Shown piece after piece: positions 20,082 through 28,787 of a stretch of DNA of 64,000 nt. Where the stretch lies: the NCBI GenBank assembly GCA_023212725.1, contig JALBYF010000041.1:1-64000 (forward strand), in the 5' to 3' direction. A program made the position numbers and the translations under genes. Numbering within the stretch: position 1 is the first letter of the stretch; every line of letters begins with the position of its first letter. The DNA is from Tranzscheliella williamsii (lineage: Eukaryota > Basidiomycota > Ustilaginomycetes > Ustilaginales > Ustilaginaceae). Under the pieces are notes generated by a model. The model saw only the letters and a list, made by a program, of their open reading frames with translations, had not been told where the DNA came from and made no database searches.

Positions 20082-21242
20082 TCAGAGCTCCTCGTGTGGA
20101 GCGTTAGCGGGAGCTGGAGGCGGCGGCTTGTTGCCGCCTCGACCAGAGTTAGGGTTCCAAGCGTCATCTATCGTGGCTGAGAGGTTGACGCCCATGGTGA
20201 TATAGCCAATCAGGCCGTCGGTCAGAACGCCACCTAGCTTCTCGACATCGAACGTAGGCATGTATCCGTTTTCGAACGAGTCTTGGTAGATCTGCAGCGA
20301 GTCATCCCAGTTTCGAGTTCGGCCGCGTTTAGGCAAGTCTCTGATAGGATTGGTGTTATACGGCCATACCTTGTCGATCTGCTCGTTCAATTTATCATCA
20401 AAGAAGAACTGGCCAGTGTGGATGAGGCTGCCAGAGGTAAATGTGTTGTTGGGAAGTACCTGCCAGTCGGTGTGCACTTTGACGTGGACATGCGTAGCTC
20501 GACCTGTATAGTATCCGGGGAAAACACTGGTGAACTGGGCAACCCCGTTCTTATCCGTTGGCAGCGCGCCTCGAAGCCAGGTCTCGTCGTGTTTCGTCCG
20601 TGGGTAGGCGGACAGCAGGCCCTTCCGGATGCCAAACGCAGCTGGCAGTTCGTCGATGAGATGGGGTGCCGGATCAGGATGGCCAGCATAGTGGCCGGTG
20701 GCGTTGGCATGCCATAGGTCGACAAGGATGTTGGGTACAGGCTCGCATGTTTCGACGTCGATGACACCCACATCCATCTGGAAGTGAATACCTAGCTGCC
20801 ACTCTGCCATGTTGCCTCGGATGGGATGCTCCGAGGTATGGTAGTAGGGGCCCTGCGTCGTCTCCGGAGCAAGAACACAGGTCGAGTTCCGGATCTTGCT
20901 CTCAACGACAGGATCGCAGGCCATGATCCTCTTGCCCTTCTCCTCGAGAGCCTTGATACCCTTGGCAGCAATCTCGCCGTCGATGCCGAGCTCGTCAAAG
21001 TATCCATCGATGAAAAGATTCTTGTTCTGGGCAGCATCGCCGCCCAAAACCTTTTGCGCCCAAGAGCGCTTCCGAGCCGCGGTCATGGCTGCAATCGCCG
21101 GGGCACAGTGATATGCAGTACTCTGCTGGTCGAGGAACTTGATGACTTCCTCCTTGGTCTCAGGACCGTGAGCCGAAACGGAGAGGGGAAACGCCAATGA
21201 GACGGCGGCGATAGCCGTGGCGAGAGGAGCGCTCAACTTCAT
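20082..21242 (-). CDS. Secreted intradiol ring-cleavage dioxygenase-like protein
   Basis: Single exon, 386 aa from the ATG at 21242; the frame continues four codons upstream but without ATG. The first ~24 residues are a clear signal peptide ending in VSAHG. The catalytic half contains the usual Fe(III) ligand pattern of intradiol dioxygenases: GPYYH near residue 132 for the first Tyr, and FPGYYTGRATHVHVKVH at 241-257 for the second Tyr and two His. VDLWHANATGHY is the conserved strand between them. The family opens catechol-type rings between the two hydroxyls. The protein should act outside the cell or in the secretory pathway, unlike cytosolic catechol dioxygenases. The C-terminus is Gly/Pro-rich. 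It is divergent to the lactonase gene at 22149. Confidence 0.9.
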   Translation of the reverse strand: MKLSAPLATAIAAVSLAFPLSVSAHGPETKEEVIKFLDQQSTAYHCAPAIAAMTAARKRSWAQKVLGGDAAQNKNLFIDGYFDELGIDGEIAAKGIKALEEKGKRIMACDPVVESKIRNSTCVLAPETTQGPYYHTSEHPIRGNMAEWQLGIHFQMDVGVIDVETCEPVPNILVDLWHANATGHYAGHPDPAPHLIDELPAAFGIRKGLLSAYPRTKHDETWLRGALPTDKNGVAQFTSVFPGYYTGRATHVHVKVHTDWQVLPNNTFTSGSLIHTGQFFFDDKLNEQIDKVWPYNTNPIRDLPKRGRTRNWDDSLQIYQDSFENGYMPTFDVEKLGGVLTDGLIGYITMGVNLSATIDDAWNPNSGRGGNKPPPPAPANAPHEEL

Positions 21243-22148
21243 CTTGGGCGACAAAGAAGTGCAGATCCTCGTAAAAGTTCCAGACTAAGGTGCCGGAGCA
21301 GAACGTGTTGCGGTGAGAAGGTTGACGAGGGCGTAGACGTAGTCGCGGGGGAAAAGCAGGACGTCTTTGCCTATATAGAGGGTGTGAATCATCCCAAGCA
21401 AGCCTTTCTTCCGGCTAAGCAATACCTACGCAGGGTCAGAAGCACAAACAGCCGCGTGCAAATTCCACAGGATATCGCGGCCAATAATGCTTCCACCCAC
21501 CGGTCAGATCCTGCAGCTTGGCACCTTCCGCCACGTTTCTTCCATCGCTCTGTGCTCACACAGCCTGCCTCGCAGAAGAAGAAGATAACTCATGACGCTG
21601 GTACCAGGCAGGATAAGTGTTCCGAATGTACGAAAAGCCTTCTTCATTGACTTGGCCATAAGCAGCAGCAAGACCCTTTCTCGAGGCTACCCCACAAGCC
21701 ATTATGGGTGGTCGGTATCATTTTACGCATGGCGAGAGCGGGACTGCAAATGTTGGTCGAATCTCGTGTAGCCAACCAAAAGATGTGCATTATTGGAATG
21801 GCTTATTGACTTGCCTTGACTTGCACTGTTTGTCTTCTTTGCTTTGGCTACTGCTCCGACTTATCCGTGGATCAATGTTCTTCCCTGAGGCCCAGACAAG
21901 TGTCCAAAAGCCTGTGAATGCCGTCAAGGTCCGTGCTTTCTCCACAATTCCCTGCAGAGTGTGGCAGGCGGCCAGCCGAAGGTTGAGAAGATCCAATATA
22001 CCATATGCTCCTTTTGGCTGGTGGAATGGACTGAGCTTCCTTGCTGTCAAACCGCACTTATCCACTAACGCAGCTGCCACCATATTGACAGTGCTGGGCT
22101 ACTCGATCACAAAGCGACACTTTTGCGCATTCTTGCCCCCGTTGCAAA
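21243..22148. promoter_or_regulatory. Bidirectional promoter region
   Basis: A 906-bp spacer between two genes that point away from each other and both resemble aromatic-ring catabolism enzymes. Apart from the TATA-like element at 21371-21380 no specific binding site is proposed. No gene is supported inside it. Confidence 0.5.
21371..21380 (-). promoter_or_regulatory. TATA-like element of the dioxygenase gene
   Basis: Minus-strand reading is CTCTATATAG, about 130 bp upstream of the dioxygenase ATG, a credible distance for a core promoter with a short leader. Confidence 0.4.
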
Positions 22149-23657
22149 ATGCCTCGCATTCCGTATCGCTACCCTGCTGCCGGTGTGGATCCCATTGCGG
22201 ATGCCATCAGAGAACGGAGAGGACCTGCTCGTGGGCTTATACCACTCGATGGATCGTTGCTCAACGCACCCGCTATCGCTAATGGATGGAACACGCTGCT
22301 CGGTGCAACGAGGACCAAGAACTCGATCCCAGACGATGTGCGCGAAATGATGATTCTTCGTGTAGCTGCCCACAACTCGGCCAACTTTGAATGGATTCAG
22401 CATGAGCCCGTTGCCGTCAAAGCTGGATGCACCACTGCACAGCTGGCTGCTGTGCGCGATCTCCGAGCCCCTCTGTCTGGCTGCACTGTCCTCTCCCCGT
22501 TGCAGAAGGCCGCCTTGGCCTTGGCCGACGAGATGACAATCAAGGTCAAAGTGTCCGACTCCACCTTTGCCGCTATCAAAGCCGCCTTCTCTGACAACGT
22601 TAGAGAGCTCGGTGCGGGTGGCAGCATAGATGGCTTTGAGGGTCAAGAGCTCGTTCATCGCAAGTTGACCGAGGCTACCCTTACCGTGGCTGTCTACAAC
22701 ATGGTCTCGCGTTTCCTCGTTGCCCTCGATGTCGATGACCGCGCCGACTTGCCCGTTCCCACCCCTGAGGCAAGTCAAAGCTCCGAAGACGCAATTGTGC
22801 AAATCTCCCCACAACCAACTTCAAGCTCTTCTGCTGGCCGCGGTTTAGTTCAGCTTCCTGACGGTCAGCTGTTGAGCACCAGAGTTCATTTTCATAGCAT
22901 GAAGGCCCCCTGGATCGTCCTCGTCAACTCCCTCATGACGGACCTTTCATTGTGGGATGCCGTCGTGCCTGCACTTTCGGCACGTTACAATATCCTCGCC
23001 TATGATCAACGCGGGCATGGCTGTTCTGCTGTCCCGGCCGAACCCTGCACCATCTCCCAGTTGGCGGACGACATTGCATTCCTTCTGGACAGCCTAGACG
23101 TCAAGAAAGCCTACGCCGTCATCGGAGTGTCTCAGGGAGGAGCCACGACACTGTCGTTTGGGCTTAGACACCCGGACCGCTACGAGAGGCTCGTGGTTTG
23201 CGACACACAACCCACTACTCCTGCAGCTAACGTAGCCGCTTGGGACGAGAGGATCGCACTTGCCCGCAGCAAGGGTATGGGTGAGCTTGCCGCGGTCACC
23301 GTACCTCGCTGGTATGGACCAGGCTCCAAAGCTAGCGCTGAGTGCAGGTACAAAACCGAACGAATGATCAAGGCAACCCAGGTGGAGGGCTTCACAGCTG
23401 GAGCTCGGGCATTACAAAACTACGATCTGATCAAGGAAGGGATTGTCGAGGCTTTTGCTCAAAACAAGAATGCCAAACATCTGCTGCTTGCCGGTGAGGC
23501 CGACGGCAAGCTTCCAGAGACGCTGCAGGCTTTTGCGGCCAAGTTGAAGCAAGCAGGCGCCCAGGTCGATTTCGTCAGCATCCCAGATGCTGGTCATTTG
23601 CCCATGTGCGACAACCCCGATGCATGGCTCCCACCGGTGCTCGACTTCTTGTCTTGA
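22149..23657 (+). CDS. Carboxymuconolactone decarboxylase / 3-oxoadipate enol-lactonase fusion
   Basis: Single exon, 502 aa. Residues ~40-195 resemble the carboxymuconolactone decarboxylase (CMD/AhpD) family, with the characteristic FEWIQHE at 80-86. A Ser/Gln/Pro-rich linker spans ~200-230. Residues ~235-502 are an alpha/beta-hydrolase of 3-oxoadipate enol-lactonase type: YDQRGHG at 285-291, nucleophile elbow GVSQGG with Ser328, and a late DAGHLPM His. Together the domains could turn carboxymuconolactone into 3-oxoadipate in two steps. Bacterial PcaL carries the same two activities in the opposite order (hydrolase first). No targeting signal is visible, so it is probably cytosolic. The gene is divergently paired with the dioxygenase, which supports an aromatic catabolic role, but the substrates are inferred. 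Confidence 0.85.
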   Translation: MPRIPYRYPAAGVDPIADAIRERRGPARGLIPLDGSLLNAPAIANGWNTLLGATRTKNSIPDDVREMMILRVAAHNSANFEWIQHEPVAVKAGCTTAQLAAVRDLRAPLSGCTVLSPLQKAALALADEMTIKVKVSDSTFAAIKAAFSDNVRELGAGGSIDGFEGQELVHRKLTEATLTVAVYNMVSRFLVALDVDDRADLPVPTPEASQSSEDAIVQISPQPTSSSSAGRGLVQLPDGQLLSTRVHFHSMKAPWIVLVNSLMTDLSLWDAVVPALSARYNILAYDQRGHGCSAVPAEPCTISQLADDIAFLLDSLDVKKAYAVIGVSQGGATTLSFGLRHPDRYERLVVCDTQPTTPAANVAAWDERIALARSKGMGELAAVTVPRWYGPGSKASAECRYKTERMIKATQVEGFTAGARALQNYDLIKEGIVEAFAQNKNAKHLLLAGEADGKLPETLQAFAAKLKQAGAQVDFVSIPDAGHLPMCDNPDAWLPPVLDFLS

Positions 23658-24220
23658 CCACTGCGCATCCGTCCAACACTGCAGACACGTCTGTAACCCT
23701 GCACAGTACACCCACTCTACATAGTCCCTATTCAACGATTTCTGACAGGAGGGGCGTATCTGAGTCAAAGCCACGATCCTCCGCTTATTGTGTGGAATGG
23801 TCTTTGGCAGGGTCTTAACAACAGGTATGCGTACACACAACCTTTCAGCGTTTGTTAAAGTGCTGATCTGGGGCCGAAAAAGAAAGCCAAGTCACGTGCA
23901 GGCACATCAGTTCGGCCGAACTCTACGTTAATCAGATGTGCTATTTCAATGGCAAGGCATAGCTGCAGATTCAAAATTGGAGTTTCTCGGCTCGTTTCTA
24001 TTATGTGTAGGCAACGGCTGAGGGGAGGCGAGCGGCGCCATCTAGCTGATGCGGTACGTAGCCAAAGTCTGGCCCAATGAGAAGCGGGTTTGTGTCCGGC
24101 CAGATTGTCTATGGAAACTGAAGGCCGTCCGTTCAGGTGTGCATTCGAGATCAACGTCTTCCCTTCTGCTACGCCATCCTTCCATCATTCTCAAGGCTCA
24201 ACCCCTCATCACATTTCAAG
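23658..24220. other. Intergenic region, uL22 promoter
   Basis: About 560 bp between two plus-strand genes. It carries the 3' region of the lactonase gene and the promoter and leader of the ribosomal protein gene. No coding frame or specific site was identified. Confidence 0.4.
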
Positions 24221-25707
24221 ATGGTACGTATAAGCCTCGACAGTACGCCAGCATACGCATCACGCCATTCAGCATATCAGATCCAGCCTTACCGTGGATG
24301 CCGGAGGAGTTGGTAGTAGCAGGACGAGGGACGGCAGTAGGATATATCAGGTGGTCTCAGTGCATAATGATATCGAGAATTACTTGTAGATGACGGACAT
24401 ATCGAAGGGCCGCAGCGTCGTCAGCTGCTCTCAACACTTTGCTGCTGCGACTGCTTCGCACGCGCCTCTCTGGACGTGTCCGCGTCTGATCCATCTGGAT
24501 TTTTAGGTTCTTCACGGTGTCCGCGGCATCTACTGTCGGGTACACCACGGCGAGAGATGTTGTAGGAAAGACTCGGGGGAACGGAATCGCGAGCGGAAAC
24601 CCACACTTGCATCACACCGACCAGCCAGCACAAATCTTCTAGTTTTAGAGATATGGGATTTAGGACGCGAGAGATTCGGGCAAGGTCGCTCATCTGAAAC
24701 GCGGATGGTGGATGTTGTGGTATTGCGGAAAACATCCTAAAGAGTACACGTCATACTTACATCGCCACCTTGCTACACGTCTCATAGGTCCGTTACGCAT
24801 TCGACGACTCTAAGCTGGTCGAGAAGACCGCCAAGTCCCGGGGCGAGTACCTCCGAGTTCACTTCAAGAACACTCGCGAGACCGCTGCCGCTGTCAACGG
24901 ACTCAAGCTCCAGAAGGCTTACACCTACCTCGGCAACGTCGTTGAGAAGAAGCAGTGCATCCCTTTCCGCCGATTCAACGGCGGTGTTGGCCGAACCCAG
25001 CAGGCCAAGGAGTTCAAGACCACTCAGGGTAAGTTCCAGAACTTTAGCGCGCGGCGACTGGACGAAAGCAGCTAGACAGGGGCACCCGGCATGCCATCCT
25101 CTTTGGGCATAGTAGATACACGAGCGGGCATCGCGGTGTAGTTCTTGACGCGGTGGCATTGCAACTTGGCAAAGTAAAGAGAGCGTTGATGCTACAGGAG
25201 ATGCCTGGAACATGCTATAATTGTCAACATCAAACATGCATGACTCGCACCATCCAGCGTCCTTCCGCACCCCCTTGGCAGCGATCATCGGTGCCAACCG
25301 CCACGTTACGCTGCTTTCGTTCCAATTTGATAGAGTTTGTTCATTACAAGATTACTGACATTCATTCTGTTTTCTGCATTGTAGGTCGATGGCCCGTCAA
25401 GTCCGTCAAGTTCCTGCTTGCCCTCTTGAAGAACGCCGAGTCCAACGCTGAGGCCAAGGGTCTTGACACCGAGGAGCTCATTATCCGAAACATCATCATT
25501 CAGCAGGCCCCCAAGACCCGCCGACGCACGTACCGAGCTCACGGCCGAATCAACCCTTACGAGGGCCACCCCATCCACGCCGAGATCCTCCTTAGCGAGC
25601 CCGCTGCCCAGGTCCCCAAGGCTGACTCGAGCGACCTTACTGTCCGACTCAACAAGCGCCAGCTTGCCCAGAAGCGAATCTCGGCTGCCCGAACCACCCA
25701 GGCTTGA
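24221..25707 (+). CDS. RPL17: 60S ribosomal protein L17 (uL22)
   Basis: Three exons, 24221-24223, 24788-25028 and 25385-25707, give 188 aa. Exon 1 contributes only the ATG, which is followed directly by a GTACGT donor. Joining to exon 2 gives MVRYAFDD, the conserved eukaryotic start. [18 protein letters not shown] and the C-terminal [17 protein letters not shown] are diagnostic of eukaryotic uL22, a large-subunit protein near the polypeptide exit tunnel. The introns are 564 and 356 nt, much longer than others in the window, which is common for fungal ribosomal protein genes. Intron 2 has a good branch-like TTACTGAC near its acceptor. Confidence 0.97.
24224..24787 (+). other. Long first intron of RPL17
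   Basis: 564-nt intron starting immediately after the initiator ATG (GTACGT) and ending CTCATAG. Its length invites a hidden small RNA, but I could not define a C/D or H/ACA snoRNA: short C-box-like (ATGATA) and D-box-like (CTGA) strings occur without a convincing terminal stem. Confidence 0.7.
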
Positions 25708-26279
25708 AGCGGACGCCTATCCTCACCTTCCAATATGTCCATCCTATGAGGAATTGAGCGTCTTTGCCCCTTTGCCCTTCTCCGTACTCACTGGCACGGA
25801 GCGACCAGCTCTCTCCTCCTGACGAAGTGCATGAGCATCCTAGTCACTTGCATCCCCGCCTCCAAAATTGCAGCCGTCCTGTGCGGCTTTGCACCTGCAC
25901 CTCTGCCATCGCAGCAGCATTCACACCTACCTCCCCAACCGTCTTAGGTACCGACGTACGTCTTGCGGGTTCTAATGTGTACACCTGTTTCTGTACTTTT
26001 TCTTTCGCTCCGCACAACACGCCCGCGAGTCGACATCATGCCAAACCAAAATCTGACCTCAAGCTCAGCGTAGTTTTCCCTAGCGGCTGTACGTGTGTCT
26101 CGGACGTGGTCCGGCGCGGCGTGAACTCCGATGCGCCGTTGTGGGGTTGAGCGGGAGACGGGAGCGGGACGGTTTTTCTGCTGGAACGAGGCTGGCGGTT
26201 GGCGGTATCGGTAAGAATACATTTGCGGGGACGGGGAGTGGCGGGAATGCGGAGAGGGGGCTTAGGGGAAGGGGTGTCG
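25708..26279. other. Convergent 3' region, no gene seen
   Basis: About 570 bp between the stops of RPL17 and the poly(A) polymerase gene. It should hold both 3' ends; pyrimidine-rich in its first half. No coding frame is supported. Confidence 0.4.
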
Positions 26280-28178
26280 TTACTGGTTGGCGGGGGTGTC
26301 GGTGGACGCGGCGAGCGGGTGCGCGCCTGTGGCGAGCTGGAAGTTGGCGAGCTCTGCGGCGGCAGTGTCCGGCTGGAGCGGCAGGGTGGGCGCGGCGGTG
26401 CGCTGCTTCTTGGAGGGCGAGGCGGTGTCGGTGGAGTGCGGGATGCTGGCGTCGGCGGGCTTTTTGGCGGGCTTGGTGCGTTTGCCGTTGGCCTTGGCCG
26501 CAGCGGCGTGGCGGCTCTCGCCGCCCTCAAAGACATACTCGGGCAGCTGGGTCCACTTGATGTGGCGCACGACAATGCCCATGGACGCCTCATCGTACTG
26601 CTCCCACTGCTTGACCTTGCCCGTGAACTCGGCCGTCGGGTAGCTGATGTCCAGCTTGCGCGGCCCCTCGCCCGCCGCCTTGGGCTCGATGCTCAGCCCA
26701 ATGTAGAACGTCGTCGTCCAGATCATCCGCCGTCCCTCGGGGCCCTGCTGGTTTGCGTCCTCCGCCTTTTTCGCCACCTCCTCCGCAGCCAGCGTCGCCC
26801 CGGCCGTCTCGGGCAGCGCGCTCACCTTCTGCGTCCGCTGGGCGACTTCCGCCGGGATGTCGCCCGTCGCCACCATCCGCACCTCCTGGTCATTCCAACA
26901 GTCGGACATCTGGTCGAACCCCTTGATAAACGGATGGGCGCACATGATCGTCGGCACCTGCTCCAGCTTCATAACGAGCTGCCGCACCTTGGACTCGACC
27001 GTGCCGTGCCACTTGAGCTGCAGATCGGCCGAGCCAGACGAAGCAATCACCTGCAGGTAGTATTTGTACTTGAAGAAGAAATCATGCTTGGCGAACAACT
27101 CGCTCCAGTCCGTCTTGCCGACAATGACTCGGTCGACGACCTCGGCAGCTCGCTTGAACTCGGACGTCATGACCATCTGCGTGGATTGCGAGACATTGTG
27201 GGTGGCACACATGCCTGGGTAGGCGGGTGTGATGATAGGCATGCGATGCAGCCGGTCCGAAGGGTAGAGCTTCGGATTCCATACACGGACAGACAGCGGG
27301 CCGTCTTCGATCTGGGTGAGGAGCACCGGCTGCGGCCACTTCCACTGGTAGAGGATGATGAAGAAGCGTGAAACGATCGCGCCTGCTGCTTCGTTCGGAT
27401 AGAGCTGACAGATACGGGCGGTAAGCATGGCCCAAGCCACACCTCCAAGGAAGCCCATAACGTTCGAGTAGATGGCTCTACGCTGAGCCCAGAGCTTGAT
27501 GCACCGCAAGGCCATGCGGAAGACGTGAATGTTGGGAACAAGCCTCAAGATGCCGTCGGTGACACGCGAACCTCCGAGACTTCGGACGTCTCTCTCGTCC
27601 AGGTTTCTGAGTAGATTATCGTCCTCGAGAGACAAGCTGTCCTCTACCCTTGGTAGGGCGAGGCGTGCAAATGTGAAATCGATGTCGACATTCAGGAATT
27701 TGGCAGCAATCAGCGGTACATGCGCTCCCGGTACAGCAGCGACTTCGGTCACCTCCTCGCGGTCGTTGAGCATACCCTCGAAGATGGTGAAGAAGTCTTC
27801 TCGCTGTACATGCTTGGGCACTACACACAGGGTATCGATATCGGAGCCGGGACCGTGGACGCCAAGGCGGTAAGAGCCAAAGGTAAAGATCTTGCCGCCA
27901 GCAGAGCGAGCAAGGGATTCGGACATGCCGTGGGCTATGGAGGCTCTGTAGACAAAGTCCTTGACCATAGCATCGAGCTTGCCCAGAATGACCTCTCGTA
28001 CCTTGCTTTCTTCGTCCGTCTCGAAGACACGCATGCGCTCTAGCTCAGCCACCAACGTCTTGGTCACCTCAATCTCCCTTGGAGTGGGGCCATTGGTAGC
28101 GATGGGTGGAGTCACTCCCAGCACCTTTGTGGGCCCTCCGCCTAAAGCGGGCTCTACCGCTGAGGCTGACGTCGGCAT
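26280..28178 (-). CDS. PAP1: Poly(A) polymerase
   Basis: Single exon, 632 aa. This is the nuclear enzyme that adds the poly(A) tail to cleaved pre-mRNA. The nucleotidyltransferase signature is complete: GSYRLGVHGPGSDID with two catalytic Asp at 113-115, and the third in NVDIDFTFA around 165-167. The central domain (NIHVFRMALRCIKLWAQRR, YSNVMGFLGGVAWAMLTARIC) and the C-terminal RNA-binding domain (AHPFIKGFDQ, TTFYIGLSIEPK) follow in the usual order. The last ~80 residues are a Lys/Ala/Pro-rich disordered tail, as in yeast and animal enzymes. The start is the first ATG, and the N-terminus lies about 20 residues before the conserved TPREIE segment. Confidence 0.96.
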   Translation of the reverse strand: MPTSASAVEPALGGGPTKVLGVTPPIATNGPTPREIEVTKTLVAELERMRVFETDEESKVREVILGKLDAMVKDFVYRASIAHGMSESLARSAGGKIFTFGSYRLGVHGPGSDIDTLCVVPKHVQREDFFTIFEGMLNDREEVTEVAAVPGAHVPLIAAKFLNVDIDFTFARLALPRVEDSLSLEDDNLLRNLDERDVRSLGGSRVTDGILRLVPNIHVFRMALRCIKLWAQRRAIYSNVMGFLGGVAWAMLTARICQLYPNEAAGAIVSRFFIILYQWKWPQPVLLTQIEDGPLSVRVWNPKLYPSDRLHRMPIITPAYPGMCATHNVSQSTQMVMTSEFKRAAEVVDRVIVGKTDWSELFAKHDFFFKYKYYLQVIASSGSADLQLKWHGTVESKVRQLVMKLEQVPTIMCAHPFIKGFDQMSDCWNDQEVRMVATGDIPAEVAQRTQKVSALPETAGATLAAEEVAKKAEDANQQGPEGRRMIWTTTFYIGLSIEPKAAGEGPRKLDISYPTAEFTGKVKQWEQYDEASMGIVVRHIKWTQLPEYVFEGGESRHAAAAKANGKRTKPAKKPADASIPHSTDTASPSKKQRTAAPTLPLQPDTAAAELANFQLATGAHPLAASTDTPANQ

Positions 28179-28787
28179 TGCCTAGGCGTGTTATGGAAGC
28201 CGCAGACAAGCAGCCGGCACAGTTTTGGGAGCGGATGCAGGGGCCAAACTGCCGATGCGGGCAGACCAGCTGTAGAACGATATGGTGGCTAGCTTGTGCG
28301 AGTCACCGAGGGTGATAGAGTGACCAACCTGTAGCAAGGCATACACTGGTCTTAAAGTGCAAGGGCCACTTCTAGACTCCTAGTAGCAGTAGCTGAGAAC
28401 AGCCGGTAAAGGTTCGACCAGACACGGGCTCGTTGCGTGCTATTGTAGTGACAGCAGAGAGAAGAGGTGTGTACTGCCACGGCCAAGCTAGCGATGCGAT
28501 GCGTGTGCCCTAGGTGGTGCAGGTGAGTGGTGGTAAGGATCGTGAAGGTGACGAGGAGCAAGTGGAGATTCGCATCGATTATGCGCGTGCTACGATCTAA
28601 CATTGCGAGCTTCCGTTTTTGGCCGCCGCCCTAACACGTCAACCCCAAGATCGCCCGGCGGTCATATGTCAAGAAACTCACACTCACACTCACCATCACC
28701 CCCACACTACTGCGAGCACAATCGGAAAGGTGTATGGTTAGTCGCCATGCGTCGTTGTTTTCCTCATCTAGCTACACGCTTCGGCCA
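28179..28787. other. Intergenic region, PAP1 promoter
   Basis: About 610 bp between the PAP1 start and the stop of the methyltransferase gene. It includes a run of CACTCACACTCACCATCACC type repeats near 28680-28700. No gene is supported. Confidence 0.4.

Noticed and set aside
24224..24787. snoRNA in RPL17 intron 1
   Set aside because: C- and D-box-like strings are present but not paired by a terminal stem or at the usual spacing, so it is not called.
26199..27371. 390-codon plus-strand frame over PAP1
   Set aside because: It is antisense to conserved poly(A) polymerase motifs; composition explains its openness.
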